Assembly (NCBI RefSeq): GCF_009176645.1
Contig: NZ_AP019007.1
Location: 682,001-746,000, forward strand
DNA length: 64,000 nt
Source: Enterobacter oligotrophicus
GTDB taxonomy: Bacteria; Pseudomonadota; Gammaproteobacteria; Enterobacterales; Enterobacteriaceae
Direction of reading: 5' to 3'
Shown here: positions 41,842 to 51,951 of the stretch, one piece after another
How positions within the stretch are numbered: position 1 is the stretch's first letter
How the letters are laid out: the number at the start of each line of letters is the position of its first letter
Notes under the pieces: generated by a model
The model's database searches: none
The model's input: the letters and a program-made list of their open reading frames with translations, nothing else
What the model was told of the DNA's origin: nothing
Position numbers and translations under genes: made by a program

Positions 41842-43067
41842 TCACACTGCAACAACTGCTGATGACCGACAGTGACCTGTCAGGCAGCACGCAGATGGGG
41901 AAAGGCACCGAGGGTGCACAAGATTTTCTCTCCCTGCTGGCGGGCGCGCTTACCGACGCCACTGGTCAGGGCAAGGATGCGACGCTGACCCTGGCTGACC
42001 TGAAAGCCGCCGGAAGCAAGCTGGCGAAAGCGGCGCAGAAGGAAGATGGCGAGGCCACCCTGCAGGCAAAAATTGCCGACCTGCTTTCGCGTCAGGATAC
42101 CCTGACCGGCGATGACGCTGCGCAAACCAATGCGCTGCAGACGCTGATTTCCGGATTGGTCCCGACGACACACAGCGACGCCCTGAAATCATTGACCGGC
42201 GCAGCACCCCAGGATGAGCGTAAAACCGAGCTGAATGAAGAAGAGCTGGCAGGCTTAAGTGCACTGATGGCGATGCTGCCACACCAGCAGACCGCCACCG
42301 CGATGACGCCACAGGCCAGCGGCATCGATGGGGTGAGCACCAAAGCACTTGCAACGTCGACGCTGGCACAGACCGGCGTCGGTCAACAGCCTGCGACGCT
42401 GAACAATACTGCCGGGCATGAAAAAGCGCAGTCTCCCTATCAGGCACTGACGCCAGACGATTCACAACCGGTTACAGCCTCCGTCACACCTGCCGTGGCG
42501 GTGGTTGCTGAGAAGCAGGATATTGCAAGTAACGCCTCATCCACGACGCCGACCTCAACACTGGCCCCGATTGTCAGCAGCCAGGCGACAGCACAGCCTG
42601 CCGCAACCGTGGCTACCGCGCCAGTGCTGAGCCAGCCGCTCGGAACCAGCGAATGGCAGCAGACGCTGAGCCAGCACATCACGCTATTCACTAAGCAAGG
42701 GCAACAAACAGCGGAACTGCGTCTGCACCCGAAAGATCTGGGTCAGGTGCAAATTTCGCTCAAGCTGGATGATAACCAGGCCCAGCTGCAGATGGTTTCT
42801 CCACACAGCCATGTGCGCGCCGCGCTGGAAGCGGCTCTGCCGATACTGCGCACTCAGCTTGCTGAAAATGGCATTCAGCTATCGCAAAGCAGCGTCAGCA
42901 GTGAGAGCTTCGCCGGGCAGCAGCAGTCATCTTCTCAGCAGCAACAGCAGGCGTCGCGTTCCGGTCAGCATGGCGGCTTTAATGAAGAGAGCGACGAGTT
43001 ATTGCCGACGCCTGCCGCACTGCAATCTGCCGCACGTGGCAACAGTGCCGTAGACATCTTCGCCTAA
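41838..43067 (+). CDS. fliK: Flagellar hook-length control protein FliK
   Basis: A 409-residue secreted ruler and substrate-specificity switch. The conserved C-terminal domain (about 265-360) has [26 protein letters not shown] and [24 protein letters not shown]; the N-terminal half is low-complexity and Ala/Thr/Ser-rich. Longer than E. coli FliK (375), as ruler length varies. Last gene of the fliF-K run. Confidence 0.95.
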   Translation: MITLQQLLMTDSDLSGSTQMGKGTEGAQDFLSLLAGALTDATGQGKDATLTLADLKAAGSKLAKAAQKEDGEATLQAKIADLLSRQDTLTGDDAAQTNALQTLISGLVPTTHSDALKSLTGAAPQDERKTELNEEELAGLSALMAMLPHQQTATAMTPQASGIDGVSTKALATSTLAQTGVGQQPATLNNTAGHEKAQSPYQALTPDDSQPVTASVTPAVAVVAEKQDIASNASSTTPTSTLAPIVSSQATAQPAATVATAPVLSQPLGTSEWQQTLSQHITLFTKQGQQTAELRLHPKDLGQVQISLKLDDNQAQLQMVSPHSHVRAALEAALPILRTQLAENGIQLSQSSVSSESFAGQQQSSSQQQQQASRSGQHGGFNEESDELLPTPAALQSAARGNSAVDIFA

Positions 43068-43081
43068 ACGCCAGAGGTAAC

Positions 43082-43136
43082 GTGATTATCTCCGTCTTTT
43101 CCACGCTTTGACCTAAGCCGGACACGGGATAATCAC
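43082..43136. promoter_or_regulatory. Inverted repeat between fliK and fliL
   Basis: GTGATTATC-t-CCGT (43082-43095) pairs with ACGG-GATAATCAC (43124-43136) around a 28-base loop. The region also holds TTGACC (43108-43113) and GATAAT (43128-43133), a possible but short-spaced promoter for fliL. Could end fliF-K transcription or regulate fliL. Confidence 0.45.
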
Positions 43137-43173
43137 CTTATTAAGCTGTACCGAAACAGGAAGCTCGTATCAG

Positions 43174-43644
43174 ATGACTGACTCCGCTATCACCAAAAAA
43201 AGTAAGCGTTCCATCTGGGTTCCGCTGCTGGTGTTGATCACGCTCGCCGCCTGCGCTACTGCGGGCTATAGTTACTGGCGTATGCAGCAGGAACCGGCCG
43301 CCACGGCGGCCAACGCAGAACCCCCGCCACCACCGGCTCCGGTATTCTTTCCACTGGATACGTTCACCGTTAACCTGGGTGATGCGGATCGTGTGCTGTA
43401 CGTGGGGATTACGCTGCGCCTGAAAGACGAAGCAACCCGTTCTCGTCTGAACGATTATCTTCCTGAAGTGCGTAGCCGTTTACTGCTGCTGTTCTCTCGT
43501 CAGGATGCCTCGACGCTTGCCACCGATGAAGGCAAGCAAAAGCTGGTCGACGCCATTAAACAGACGCTGGCGACACCGCTGGTAAACGGCCAACCTAAGC
43601 AGGAAGTCACTGACGTTCTGTATACAGCCTTCATACTGCGGTAA
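43174..43644 (+). CDS. fliL: Flagellar basal-body protein FliL
   Basis: A 156-residue single-pass membrane protein around the stator. Membrane segment at about residues 13-34 ([20 protein letters not shown]), a Pro-rich linker ([15 protein letters not shown]), and a stomatin-like periplasmic domain. It starts the fliLMNOPQR run. Confidence 0.95.
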   Translation: MTDSAITKKSKRSIWVPLLVLITLAACATAGYSYWRMQQEPAATAANAEPPPPPAPVFFPLDTFTVNLGDADRVLYVGITLRLKDEATRSRLNDYLPEVRSRLLLLFSRQDASTLATDEGKQKLVDAIKQTLATPLVNGQPKQEVTDVLYTAFILR

Positions 43645-43648
43645 CGAC

Positions 43649-44653
43649 ATGGGCGACAGTATTCTTTCTCAGGCAGAAATCGATGCGCTGCTTAACGGCG
43701 ACAGCGATAAGAGTGATGATCCGCAACCGGGTATTGGCGGCGATAGCGATATTCGTCCCTATGACCCGAATACCCAGCGTCGCGTGGTACGTGAACGTCT
43801 GCAGGCGCTGGAGATCATCAACGAACGTTTTGCGCGTCAGTTCCGTATGGGGCTGTTTAACCTGCTGCGTCGTAGCCCGGATATCACGGTCGGTGCGATC
43901 CGCATTCAGCCGTATCATGAGTTTGCCCGCAACCTGCCGGTGCCAACCAACCTTAACCTGATCCATCTGAAACCGCTGCGCGGCACCGGGCTGGTGGTGT
44001 TTTCGCCGAGCCTGGTGTTCATTGCGGTCGATAACCTGTTCGGTGGCGATGGCCGTTTCCCGACCAAAGTGGAAGGCCGTGAATTTACCCATACCGAGCA
44101 GCGCGTCATTAACCGCATGCTGAAGCTGGCGCTGGAATCCTACAGCGACGCGTGGAAAGCGATTAACCCGCTGGAAGTGGAGTACGTCCGTTCCGAGATG
44201 CAGGTGAAGTTCACCAACATCACCACCTCGCCGAACGATATCGTGGTGAACACGCCGTTTCACGTAGAGATTGGTAACCTGACCGGTGAGTTCAATATCT
44301 GCCTGCCGTTCAGCATGATTGAACCGCTGCGCGAGCTGCTGGTGAACCCGCCACTGGAGAACTCACGTCATGAAGATCAGAACTGGCGTGAAAACCTGGT
44401 ACGTCAGGTGCAGCACTCTCAGCTGGAGCTGGTGGCGAATTTTGCCGACATCTCCATGCGGTTATCCCAGATCCTGAAATTACAACCCGGCGATGTTCTG
44501 CCGATAGACAAACCCGACCGCATTATTGCCCATGTGGATGGCGTACCCGTGCTGACAAGCCAGTACGGCACGATAAACGGTCAGTATGCGTTACGCGTTG
44601 AGCACTTGATCAACCCGATATTGAATTCGCTGAATGAGGAACAGCCCAAATGA
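43649..44653 (+). CDS. fliM: Flagellar motor switch protein FliM
   Basis: A 334-residue C-ring protein that binds CheY-P. The N-terminal CheY-binding segment ILSQAEIDALLNGD is intact, followed by the CheC-like middle domain (GTGLVVFSPSLVFIAVDNLFGG) and the FliN-like C-terminus. ATGA overlap with fliN. Confidence 0.97.
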   Translation: MGDSILSQAEIDALLNGDSDKSDDPQPGIGGDSDIRPYDPNTQRRVVRERLQALEIINERFARQFRMGLFNLLRRSPDITVGAIRIQPYHEFARNLPVPTNLNLIHLKPLRGTGLVVFSPSLVFIAVDNLFGGDGRFPTKVEGREFTHTEQRVINRMLKLALESYSDAWKAINPLEVEYVRSEMQVKFTNITTSPNDIVVNTPFHVEIGNLTGEFNICLPFSMIEPLRELLVNPPLENSRHEDQNWRENLVRQVQHSQLELVANFADISMRLSQILKLQPGDVLPIDKPDRIIAHVDGVPVLTSQYGTINGQYALRVEHLINPILNSLNEEQPK

Positions 44654-45063
44654 GTGACATGAACAATCCGTCCGATGAAAACAGCGGAGCACTGGACGAT
44701 CTGTGGGCTGACGCATTAAACGAGCAAAAAACCACCCCGAGCAAAAGCGCGGCAGATGCGGTATTCCAGCAGCTAGGCGGCGGCGACGTCAGCGGCACGC
44801 TGCAGGACATCGATCTGATTATGGATATCCCGGTCAAGCTGACCGTTGAACTGGGTCGCACCCGCATGACCATCAAAGAGCTGCTGCGCCTGACGCAGGG
44901 TTCTGTGGTGGCGCTTGACGGCCTGGCCGGTGAGCCGCTGGATATCCTGATCAACGGTTATCTGATTGCGCAGGGTGAAGTCGTGGTCGTGGCCGACAAA
45001 TATGGCGTGCGTATCACCGACATCATCACGCCGTCTGAACGTATGCGTCGCCTGAGCCGTTAA
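44650..45063 (+). CDS. fliN: Flagellar motor switch protein FliN
   Basis: A 137-residue C-ring protein. The C-terminal SpoA domain (IMDIPVKLTVELGRTRMTIKELL, LDGLAGEPLDILINGYLIAQGEVVVV) is complete. Length equals E. coli FliN. Confidence 0.97.
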   Translation: MSDMNNPSDENSGALDDLWADALNEQKTTPSKSAADAVFQQLGGGDVSGTLQDIDLIMDIPVKLTVELGRTRMTIKELLRLTQGSVVALDGLAGEPLDILINGYLIAQGEVVVVADKYGVRITDIITPSERMRRLSR

Positions 45064-45065
45064 GC

Positions 45066-45440
45066 ATGAAAACCCAGGCAACAATATCCCAACCCTCCGC
45101 AGTACCGGGTTCGCCGCTGCTCCAGGTGAGCGGTGCTCTGTTCGGTATTATTGCCTTTATTCTGATCGCCGCCTGGCTGGCAAAGCGCTTTGGTCTGGCG
45201 GGTAAAACCGCCGGTGCGCGTGGCCTGAAGGTCAGCGCCAGTACCTCACTGGGGCCGCGCGAGCGCGTGGTCATCGTTGATGTGGAAGATGCGCGTCTGG
45301 TGCTGGGCGTGACGGCTTCACATATCAACGTATTACATACATTACCGCCTGCGCCTGAAACTGCGGACGCCAGCGCCGACACACCCGCGGATTTTCAGTC
45401 CGTTATGAAGAGTTTGCTTAAGCGTTCCGGGAGATCCTGA
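45066..45440 (+). CDS. fliO: Flagellar biosynthesis protein FliO
   Basis: A 124-residue bitopic membrane protein that helps assemble the FliP pentamer. Membrane segment near residues 20-40 ([22 protein letters not shown]) and cytoplasmic [24 protein letters not shown] begins two bases after fliN; its stop overlaps fliP (TGATG). Confidence 0.93.
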   Translation: MKTQATISQPSAVPGSPLLQVSGALFGIIAFILIAAWLAKRFGLAGKTAGARGLKVSASTSLGPRERVVIVDVEDARLVLGVTASHINVLHTLPPAPETADASADTPADFQSVMKSLLKRSGRS

Positions 45441-46177
45441 TGCGCCGTTTGTTATCCCTCACGCTTGCGGGCCTGGCCCTGTTTGCTCCCGCTGTCTATG
45501 CGCAACTGCCTGGCCTGGTTTCAACGCCACTGGCAGGTGGCGGGCAAAGCTGGTCGCTTCCGGTTCAGACGCTGGTTTTCATCACCTCCCTGACGTTTAT
45601 TCCGGCGATCCTGCTGATGATGACCAGCTTCACCCGCATCATCATTGTGTTTGGTCTGCTGCGTAATGCATTAGGCACTCCGTCGGCACCGCCAAACCAG
45701 GTGCTGCTTGGCCTGGCTCTGTTTTTGACTTTTTTCATTATGTCGCCGGTTATTGACAAGATTTATACCGACGCGTACCAGCCATTCAGCGAAGACAAAA
45801 TTTCCATGCAGGATGCGCTGGAAAAAGGCGCTCAACCTCTGCGTGAATTTATGCTGCGTCAGACGCGTGAAGCGGATCTGGCCCTGTTTGCCCGCCTGTC
45901 CAATACCGGTGAGTTACAGGGGCCGGAAGCGGTGCCGATGCGCATTCTGCTGCCTGCGTATGTCACCAGCGAGCTGAAAACCGCGTTCCAGATTGGCTTT
46001 ACCATTTTTATCCCGTTCCTGATTATCGACCTGGTGATCGCAAGCGTCCTGATGGCACTCGGTATGATGATGGTGCCCCCTGCAACCATTGCCCTCCCCT
46101 TTAAGATCATGCTTTTTGTTCTGGTCGATGGCTGGCAGTTGCTGGTCAGTTCGCTGGCGCAGAGTTTCTACAGTTGA
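45440..46177 (+). CDS. fliP: Flagellar export gate protein FliP
   Basis: A 245-residue core pore subunit. Cleavable signal peptide ending AVYA|QLPG near residue 21, then four membrane segments and the family stretch [25 protein letters not shown]. Length equals E. coli FliP. Confidence 0.97.
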   Translation: MRRLLSLTLAGLALFAPAVYAQLPGLVSTPLAGGGQSWSLPVQTLVFITSLTFIPAILLMMTSFTRIIIVFGLLRNALGTPSAPPNQVLLGLALFLTFFIMSPVIDKIYTDAYQPFSEDKISMQDALEKGAQPLREFMLRQTREADLALFARLSNTGELQGPEAVPMRILLPAYVTSELKTAFQIGFTIFIPFLIIDLVIASVLMALGMMMVPPATIALPFKIMLFVLVDGWQLLVSSLAQSFYS

Positions 46178-46187
46178 GGAGCGCGTA

Positions 46188-46457
46188 ATGACGCCAGAAT
46201 CGGTCATGATGATGGGCACGGAAGCGATGAAAGTGGCCATTGCCGTCGCTGCGCCCCTGTTACTTGTTGCGCTCGTCACCGGCCTGATTATCAGTATCCT
46301 GCAGGCCGCCACGCAAATTAACGAAATGACGCTGTCATTTATTCCGAAGATAATCGCCGTGTTCGTGGCGATTATCGTCGCCGGGCCGTGGATGCTCAAT
46401 TTGCTGCTGGACTACATGCGCAACCTCTTTACCAATCTGCCGTACATCATCGGCTGA
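46188..46457 (+). CDS. fliQ: Flagellar export gate protein FliQ
   Basis: An 89-residue, two-helix gate subunit. [25 protein letters not shown] and [18 protein letters not shown] are characteristic. ATG follows TGAGGAGCGCGTA; the longer frame from 46089 is out of register with homology. Confidence 0.97.
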   Translation: MTPESVMMMGTEAMKVAIAVAAPLLLVALVTGLIISILQAATQINEMTLSFIPKIIAVFVAIIVAGPWMLNLLLDYMRNLFTNLPYIIG

Positions 46458-46464
46458 TATCACG

Positions 46465-47250
46465 ATGCTGCATTTCACCAGCGACCAGTGGGTTCAGTGG
46501 CTTGGCGTCTACTTCTGGCCGATGCTGCGCATTATGGCGCTCATCTCAACCGCGCCGATTCTCAGTGAAAAAACCGTCCCTAAACGCGTCAAAGTGGGGC
46601 TGGGCATCATCATCACGATTATTGTTGCGCCCTCACTGCCGCCGGTTGATATCCCCATTTTTTCCCCTAACGCCGTGTGGGTTGCCCTGCAGCAGGTGAT
46701 GATTGGCGTCGCGGTCGGGTTTACCATGCAGCTGGCTTTTGCTGCCGTGCGTACTGCGGGCGAACTGATCGGCCTGCAGATGGGTTTATCTTTTGCGACC
46801 TTCGTCGACCCCGGCAGCCATCTCAACATGCCGGTACTGGCGCGTATTATCGATCTGCTGGCGATGCTGCTGTTTCTCTCGTTCAATGGCCACCTGTGGC
46901 TGATCTCAATGCTGGTAGACACCTTCCATACCCTGCCAATTGGAGAGAACCCGGTGAACAGTAACGCATTTCTGGCCCTCGTCCGTGCAGCCGGGCTTAT
47001 ATTCCTCAACGGACTGATGCTGGCGCTGCCGATCATCACTCTGCTGCTGACCGTTAACCTGTCATTAGGTTTACTGAACAGAATGGCACCACAGTTATCG
47101 GTATTTGTTATCGGTTTTCCGGTGACGCTGACGGTCGGACTTTTATTAATGTCATTGCTAATGCCACTTATCGCCCCCTTCTGCGAACATTTATTCAGCG
47201 AGATATTCAATCTCTTAGCAGATATTGTTAGCGAATTACCACGCAAATAA
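46465..47250 (+). CDS. fliR: Flagellar export gate protein FliR
   Basis: A 261-residue polytopic gate subunit with six or so membrane segments. Hallmarks are [30 protein letters not shown] and [18 protein letters not shown]. Seven bases after fliQ. Last gene of the flagellar run; downstream is the rcsA control region. Confidence 0.97.
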   Translation: MLHFTSDQWVQWLGVYFWPMLRIMALISTAPILSEKTVPKRVKVGLGIIITIIVAPSLPPVDIPIFSPNAVWVALQQVMIGVAVGFTMQLAFAAVRTAGELIGLQMGLSFATFVDPGSHLNMPVLARIIDLLAMLLFLSFNGHLWLISMLVDTFHTLPIGENPVNSNAFLALVRAAGLIFLNGLMLALPIITLLLTVNLSLGLLNRMAPQLSVFVIGFPVTLTVGLLLMSLLMPLIAPFCEHLFSEIFNLLADIVSELPRK

Positions 47251-47277
47251 TAATCCGCAATCTTTACGGTGTCTTCC

Positions 47278-47291
47278 TGAGGATATTCCTA
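47278..47291 (+). promoter_or_regulatory. RcsAB-like box 1 upstream of rcsA
   Basis: TGAGGATATTCCTA matches TAAGAATATTCCTA at 12 of 14 positions. It lies 256 bases before the rcsA start. Confidence 0.5.
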
Positions 47292-47381
47292 AAATAAAAA
47301 TCGAAAAACATCTTCCAGGATATATCTGACGCGGTTTAATTGTTTCTAACCACCTCACAATACTTAATATTTACTTTACTT

Positions 47382-47395
47382 TAAGATGATTCCTG
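47382..47395 (+). promoter_or_regulatory. RcsAB-like box 2 upstream of rcsA
   Basis: TAAGATGATTCCTG matches the RcsAB consensus TAAGAATATTCCTA at 11 of 14 positions, 152 bases before the start. Autoactivation of rcsA through an RcsAB box is known in E. coli and Klebsiella. Confidence 0.65.
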
Positions 47396-47546
47396 GCAAA
47401 TTATACGTAACTTTACGGGATAGTGAGTTCGCCTGAAAGTCTTTGTCATGCTCACAGGTTTTATTACGTTTTTCCATCCCGTATGGCTGTTTATGAGCTC
47501 TCAGGCAGATGGTGAATTATCGTTACGCATTGAGTGAGGGTATGCC

Positions 47547-48170
47547 ATGTCAACGATCATTATGGATTTATGCAGCTACACCCGGCTAGGGTTAACCGGG
47601 TACTTAGCAAGCAGAGGGGTAAGAAAGAGAGACATCAACGATGCACACACCGTTGACGAACTTGCAGCCGCTTGTGATGAACACAAGCCCGGCGTGGTGT
47701 TTATTAATGAGGACTGTTTCATTCACGATCCAGCCAACAGTCAGCACATTAAGCAGATCATTAATCAGCATCCTAAAACCCTGTTTATTGTTTTTATGGC
47801 GATCGCGAATATCCATTTCGATGAATATTTGTTGGTCCGTAAAAATTTATTGATCAGTTCTAAGTCGATTAAACCAGAGTCGCTGGATGACATCCTGGGT
47901 GATTATTTGAATAAAGAAGTGAAGAATGTAGGGGCGGTTAACTTACCCACCCTATCATTAAGCAGAACTGAATCAAGTATGTTACGAATGTGGATGGCTG
48001 GGCAAGGGACAATTCAGATCTCTGACCAGATGAATATCAAAGCAAAAACCGTTTCATCACACAAAGGAAATATTAAAAGGAAGATTAAAACGCATAATAA
48101 GCAAGTGATCTATCACGTCGTTCGCCTGACTGATAATGTGACAAATGGAATTTTCGTCAATATGCGCTAG
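47547..48170 (+). CDS. rcsA: Capsule transcription regulator RcsA
   Basis: A 207-residue LuxR/FixJ-type auxiliary regulator that pairs with RcsB to activate colanic acid or capsule genes and repress motility. N-terminal non-canonical receiver-like part, C-terminal helix-turn-helix ([46 protein letters not shown]). A/T-rich coding sequence with more rare codons than neighbours; Lon substrate in E. coli. Confidence 0.96.
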   Translation: MSTIIMDLCSYTRLGLTGYLASRGVRKRDINDAHTVDELAAACDEHKPGVVFINEDCFIHDPANSQHIKQIINQHPKTLFIVFMAIANIHFDEYLLVRKNLLISSKSIKPESLDDILGDYLNKEVKNVGAVNLPTLSLSRTESSMLRMWMAGQGTIQISDQMNIKAKTVSSHKGNIKRKIKTHNKQVIYHVVRLTDNVTNGIFVNMR

Positions 48171-48200
48171 TGTGCCTCACTGCTGTCGTACCCTACCTTG

Positions 48201-48225
48201 ATCTCTGGCCTGGCCAGAGATTTTT
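48201..48225 (+). terminator. Terminator of rcsA
   Basis: ATCTCTGGCC (48201-48210) / GGCCAGAGAT (48212-48221), perfect ten-base inverted repeat, then TTTTT. Confidence 0.85.
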
Positions 48226-48243
48226 GCTTTTACAGCAGCAGAA

Positions 48244-48269
48244 GTCGGGTACGCTGAACGCCACCCGAC
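48244..48269. repeat. REP-like palindrome between rcsA and dsrB
   Basis: GTCGGGT (48244-48250) / ACCCGAC (48263-48269) with a 12-base interior, between converging genes. Confidence 0.5.
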
Positions 48270-48275
48270 CGCCTG

Positions 48276-48464
48276 CTATTCTGCCGTTTCCACAAAGATA
48301 CCATCCGGGTGACCCAGTTCATTGAAGAACCAGATGCCGAGCGGGTAGTCGTCCAGTGACACCAGGTACATCGTGCCTTCATTAAACTCTTCTATTGCCA
48401 GCACCACACCGGGGCGGCGCGGTCCACCGTCCGTTTTGACAGTTACCCGATCGTTGACCTTCAT
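48276..48464 (-). CDS. dsrB: Small protein DsrB
   Basis: A 62-residue protein nearly identical to E. coli DsrB ([23 protein letters not shown]), with a small beta-barrel-like, SH3-type pattern. Function unknown. Met at 48464 follows AGGAGGAATGT; the longer frame to 48500 is not used. Note the shared [13 protein letters not shown] / GGPRMIV style with YodC at 51.8 kb. Confidence 0.93.
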   Translation of the reverse strand: MKVNDRVTVKTDGGPRRPGVVLAIEEFNEGTMYLVSLDDYPLGIWFFNELGHPDGIFVETAE

Positions 48465-48592
48465 ACATTCCTCCTGTGGTTTTGAGCCAGTGTAGAACAA
48501 AACGCATTACCTGGCATCGACGTCGGGTTCGAATGGCGTTTTTGTGTGCGGTCTATACTTAAAAACGGACACGGTTAAATGAGGACCCCGTA

Positions 48593-48820
48593 ATGAAGAC
48601 CGATAAAGAGTACAGCGACACCATCAAACGCGACGTGGAAGTGGATGTTGATGCCCTGCTCGCCGCTATCAATGAGATCAGCGAATCTGAGGTTCGTCGC
48701 ACGGACGATGGTTCCGACAGAGTGATTGTGAACGGCAGGGATTACCACACCTACCGTGAGCTGGCCGAGGCCTTCGAGCTCGATATCCATGACTTTAGCG
48801 TGTCTGAAGCGAACCGTTGA
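48593..48820 (+). CDS. yodD: YodD family protein
   Basis: A 75-residue acidic soluble protein matching E. coli YodD, a stress-induced protein of unknown function (KEYSDTIKRDVEVDVDALLAAINEISESEV landmarks VDVDALLAAI, ELDIHDFSVSE). A GAGGACCCCGTA leader with ribosome site precedes ATG. It converges with dsrA; its stop lies just past the DsrA terminator. Confidence 0.92.
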   Translation: MKTDKEYSDTIKRDVEVDVDALLAAINEISESEVRRTDDGSDRVIVNGRDYHTYRELAEAFELDIHDFSVSEANR

Positions 48821-48827
48821 GGCGAAA

Positions 48828-48915
48828 AAAATCCCGGTCATGGGGATGGCCGGGATGAAACTTGCTTATGCAAGAAGCACTTGAAAATTCGTTACACCAG
48901 GAAATCTGATGTACG
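48828..48915 (-). ncRNA. dsrA: DsrA small regulatory RNA
   Basis: About 88 nt, clearly homologous to E. coli DsrA: stem-loop 1 region ACATCAGATTTCCTGGTGTA, the middle ACGAATTTTCAAGTGCTTC, and a terminator ATCCCGG..CCGGGAT with T-run (48831-48825). The Hfq-dependent RNA activates rpoS translation and represses hns. The 5' end is inferred from alignment. The hns-pairing stretch differs from K-12 (TTTTCAAG for TTTTTTAAG). Same position as in E. coli, between yodD and yedP. Confidence 0.93.
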
Positions 48916-48918
48916 AAA

Positions 48919-48947
48919 ACATTATCCCCAACAAAATTGCCTGACAA
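48919..48947 (-). promoter_or_regulatory. dsrA promoter
   Basis: On the - strand TTGTCA (48947-48942), a 17-base spacer, then TAATGT (48924-48919), just ahead of the inferred start of DsrA. GATAAT at 48926-48921 is an alternative -10. In E. coli this promoter is more active at low temperature. Confidence 0.55.
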
Positions 48948-49121
48948 GCATATATTCTTCTGACGAATATAATATTTTATACATGTGATTTTTGGTTATG
49001 AGCATAAACGTGCGTGGCGTATGGGTTTGACGGGATCGTTTCCATAACCAGCCCTCCTCTGCCGTGTCCGTTATTTAGGATTTTTCTTAGAACCTCTCGC
49101 TATCAATCACCAGGAGCCATT

Positions 49122-49922
49122 ATGCTTTCGCTGCAGGAGACCTTACTGATTTTCACCGACCTCGACGGAACATTGCTGGATATTCATACCTATGACTGGC
49201 AACCTGCGGCGTCCTGGCTGGAGAGGCTCCAGGATGAACAGATCCCTGTCATTTTATGCAGCAGCAAAACCGCAGCGGAAATGCACGAGATTCAGCAGGA
49301 TCTGGGGCTGGAAGGACTTCCGTTCATTGCTGAAAACGGTGCGGTTATTCAGCCTGACATTCGCTGGGAAAATGTATCACGGTTGCTCAGAGGTATACCG
49401 CACCCTGACATCCGCCGCGTGATTGAGCAGGTTCGCGCGCGTGAGGGCTATAAATTCACTACGTTTGATGATGTGGATGTACAGATCATTAGCGACTGGA
49501 CGGGGCTTAACCGCGCGCGTTCCACGCTTGCGCGCAAGCATGAAGCCTCCGTGACGTTAATCTGGCGCGACAGCGACCGGCAACTCGCATGCTTTGAAGA
49601 CTCGCTGGAACAGGCTGGCCTGAAACTGGTACAGGGGGCACGCTTCTGGCATGTTCTGGATGCCCGCTGTGGTAAAGATATCGCGATTGAGTGGATGGTT
49701 GAACGCTATCGCCAGTATGAAGACAGAGAGCCAACGACGCTGGGGCTCGGTGATGGCCCTAACGATGCCCCTCTGCTGGACTGCGTTGACTTCGCCGTTG
49801 TCGTCAAAGGTATTAACCGACTCGGCATAACGCTTCAGGATAATAACCCTGAGCGGGTTTACCACACTCAGCTTCCCGGTCCGGCGGGCTGGAGCGAGGG
49901 CCTCGATCACTTCCTGGGGTGA
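49122..49922 (+). CDS. yedP: Mannosyl-3-phosphoglycerate phosphatase-like protein YedP
   Basis: A 266-residue HAD-superfamily phosphatase of the MPGP type. HAD motif [11 protein letters not shown] (nucleophile Asp near 13), motif II CSSKT, C-terminal [12 protein letters not shown] (motif IV). The physiological substrate in enterobacteria, which do not make mannosylglycerate, is uncertain. ATG 49122 follows CAGGAGCCATT; the frame from 49014 is rejected. Its 3' end overlaps dgcQ by 16 bases, convergently. Confidence 0.92.
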   Translation: MLSLQETLLIFTDLDGTLLDIHTYDWQPAASWLERLQDEQIPVILCSSKTAAEMHEIQQDLGLEGLPFIAENGAVIQPDIRWENVSRLLRGIPHPDIRRVIEQVRAREGYKFTTFDDVDVQIISDWTGLNRARSTLARKHEASVTLIWRDSDRQLACFEDSLEQAGLKLVQGARFWHVLDARCGKDIAIEWMVERYRQYEDREPTTLGLGDGPNDAPLLDCVDFAVVVKGINRLGITLQDNNPERVYHTQLPGPAGWSEGLDHFLG

Positions 49923-51613
49923 TCCTGCCAGACGACCTGGTTGCGTCCGCCCTGTTTTGCCTGATACAGCCGCGTATCAGCAATAGACTGTAGCTGTTCA
50001 AACTCATAGTTGCCCTTCTCATGCGCACAACTCACCCCAAATGATGCACTGATACGTAACGTCGTACTTTTTTGAACCAGAATTTCTCTGCTGTTGATAC
50101 GTGAGCGAATACGTTCAGCAATTGCCGCCGCTTCCGGCAGCGCCACGCCAGGTAAAACCACGCAAAACTCTTCTCCCCCGACACGCCCTGCCAGCTCGCC
50201 CTCACGTAATCCGCTCGCAATAATCCCTGCGGCGTGGGAAAGAACCTTGTCGCCGGCCTGGTGCCCGAAGCGGTCGTTAATGCTCTTAAAACAGTCAAGA
50301 TCGATCTGGATGACGGAAAACGGTCGCGACTGCTGCTGACATTGCATGGCGAGAATTTTTGCTCGCTCAAACAAGGCTCCACGGTTATTCAGCCGGGTTA
50401 ACGGATCATGCCAGGCCTGCCACTGAAGGGAATGCTGGAGGGTATACATATTGCTGACCATGCGACGAATAACCAGCCAGGAGATCAGCAGCATGGCGGT
50501 AAACAGCGCCCACAACAGCGCCAGCACAATACTGATGCTGCCAAAATCCCCGCGCACGCCTTCGTTCAGGGTATGGATACGCAGGACAACGCCATCGAAA
50601 TGATCGAGCCGCTCCCAGCTGATAAAGCGGCTTCCCAGGCGAATACCGCCCTGCGTATCGCTCTCAATGGCGCGGGCGATCTGCGCTGTCTCACGCTTAT
50701 CAAAACGGCTTGCCTGATTGTCCGGCCTTTCCGAGGTAGCAATCATGTTGAGGCGAGTGTCGTAAAGCTGGTACTCCCCTTCCGTATGATCATCCATGGC
50801 ATCTTCCAGCAGACGTTTCATGGTGCCAAAGGTGAAATCCATCGCCACCACGCCGTACCAGAAATGGTCGTAATAAATTGGCACGCTGGCGGTGATCAGC
50901 GGTTCTTTCCCGACAAAAGCCGAAGCCGGTGAAATAAACCACCGTACGGCACGCGCCCGGTTTCCGCGCTCAGACTGTTGGGTAAACCAGGGTTGAGTGA
51001 CCAGTTGATAATAGCGAGGCGCAATATCCTCTGATTTATCCGTCGCATCGGTTGCGAGAAAGAACCCGGCGCGAGAAACATACACCACGCGCACTTCTTT
51101 GCGTTTATCTGACGATGCCAGGCGCAGCAGATACCCCACTTCCAGGGCGGCGGAAAGCTCACTGTTAAGGCGGGTGTTGTCGCGGTTAAGAAGCGTGGTT
51201 TTTTCGACAAACGCGTCGGAAACGCCATTTATCGGCAGCGTGCGTTTCCGGTCCAGTGCAATCTGCCAGTTTGGGGTGGCCCGCAGGCTACTAAAGCGCA
51301 GCACTGCATCATGCAATACGCCGAACGCCAGCGGCGTTTGCAGCGCATCGCCCATGCTGTGACGGAAAAAAAGCATTTTATCGACGCTGAACTGTAGCTG
51401 TCGGTCCAGCGCATTCGCGACCGTTTCGAGATGGTTACGCTGGCTGGAAATGTAGGCATCTTCCAGCACGACAACTTCACGCCAGGTCAGAAGAGTGGAA
51501 AAGATCAGCACGATCAGAAAACAGCTATTAACAATCAGACCGGGATTGCTGCGCTTATGCAGCCATTGCAGAAAAGATCGTTTTACACGGTTGGTATCGC
51601 GCTGCACACACAC
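49907..51613 (-). CDS. dgcQ: Diguanylate cyclase DgcQ (YedQ)
   Basis: A 568-residue membrane enzyme making c-di-GMP, linked to cellulose and biofilm control. Membrane helices near 27-47 and 368-390 frame a periplasmic CHASE7-like sensor. The C-terminal GGDEF domain has active-site RVGGEEF (the accepted GGEEF variant) and [14 protein letters not shown]. No inhibitory RxxD is evident five residues ahead. Close to E. coli YedQ (564). Confidence 0.95.
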   Translation of the reverse strand: MCVQRDTNRVKRSFLQWLHKRSNPGLIVNSCFLIVLIFSTLLTWREVVVLEDAYISSQRNHLETVANALDRQLQFSVDKMLFFRHSMGDALQTPLAFGVLHDAVLRFSSLRATPNWQIALDRKRTLPINGVSDAFVEKTTLLNRDNTRLNSELSAALEVGYLLRLASSDKRKEVRVVYVSRAGFFLATDATDKSEDIAPRYYQLVTQPWFTQQSERGNRARAVRWFISPASAFVGKEPLITASVPIYYDHFWYGVVAMDFTFGTMKRLLEDAMDDHTEGEYQLYDTRLNMIATSERPDNQASRFDKRETAQIARAIESDTQGGIRLGSRFISWERLDHFDGVVLRIHTLNEGVRGDFGSISIVLALLWALFTAMLLISWLVIRRMVSNMYTLQHSLQWQAWHDPLTRLNNRGALFERAKILAMQCQQQSRPFSVIQIDLDCFKSINDRFGHQAGDKVLSHAAGIIASGLREGELAGRVGGEEFCVVLPGVALPEAAAIAERIRSRINSREILVQKSTTLRISASFGVSCAHEKGNYEFEQLQSIADTRLYQAKQGGRNQVVWQDHPRK

Positions 51614-51657
51614 TCCCTGATTGCCACTCTTTACCCAATACGATAAGCCTGCGTCAG

Positions 51658-51684
51658 TAAAAACGCCCGGCCAGGCCGGGCGTT
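51658..51684 (-). terminator. Terminator of yodC
   Basis: Perfect 11-base stem AACGCCCGGCC (51662-51672) / GGCCGGGCGTT (51674-51684) with T-run on the - strand beyond 51662, just after the yodC stop. It lies upstream of dgcQ, so it insulates that gene. Confidence 0.85.
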
Positions 51685-51690
51685 AAGTGA

Positions 51691-51873
51691 TTAAGCCTTG
51701 TCGCGGTTCTGCCGCCTGTCACCCGGCTGAAGCTCGTCTTCACGAAACGCCTCCCGCTTGATGCCGTACCCATCATACCACCGGCATTCCACCATTCCGC
51801 TGGAATAACCGGTAACGATCATGCGTGGACCGCCATTCTTAGGCTTTACTTCATCACTGACCAAAAAGACCAT
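51691..51873 (-). CDS. yodC: YodC family small protein (DUF2158)
   Basis: A 60-residue protein: GGPRMIVTGYSSGMVECRWY is identical to E. coli YodC. Small beta-fold, unknown function. The last residues (GDRRQNRDKA) are variable. Preceded by CAGGAGGCAGGT. Confidence 0.92.
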   Translation of the reverse strand: MVFLVSDEVKPKNGGPRMIVTGYSSGMVECRWYDGYGIKREAFREDELQPGDRRQNRDKA

Positions 51874-51951
51874 ACCTGCCTCCTGTATCAGGGTGAAACT
51901 GTTTCAATTTAGACGAGGAATGGCCTTTTTGCATCCTTCAGAAAGAAACAA

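Larger units (their letters stand above)
47251..47546. other. A/T-rich region between fliR and rcsA
   Basis: Nearly 300 bases, strongly A/T-rich compared with the fli genes, with no gene. It contains two RcsAB-like boxes (listed separately). Such composition fits H-NS silencing, known for rcsA. Confidence 0.6.
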
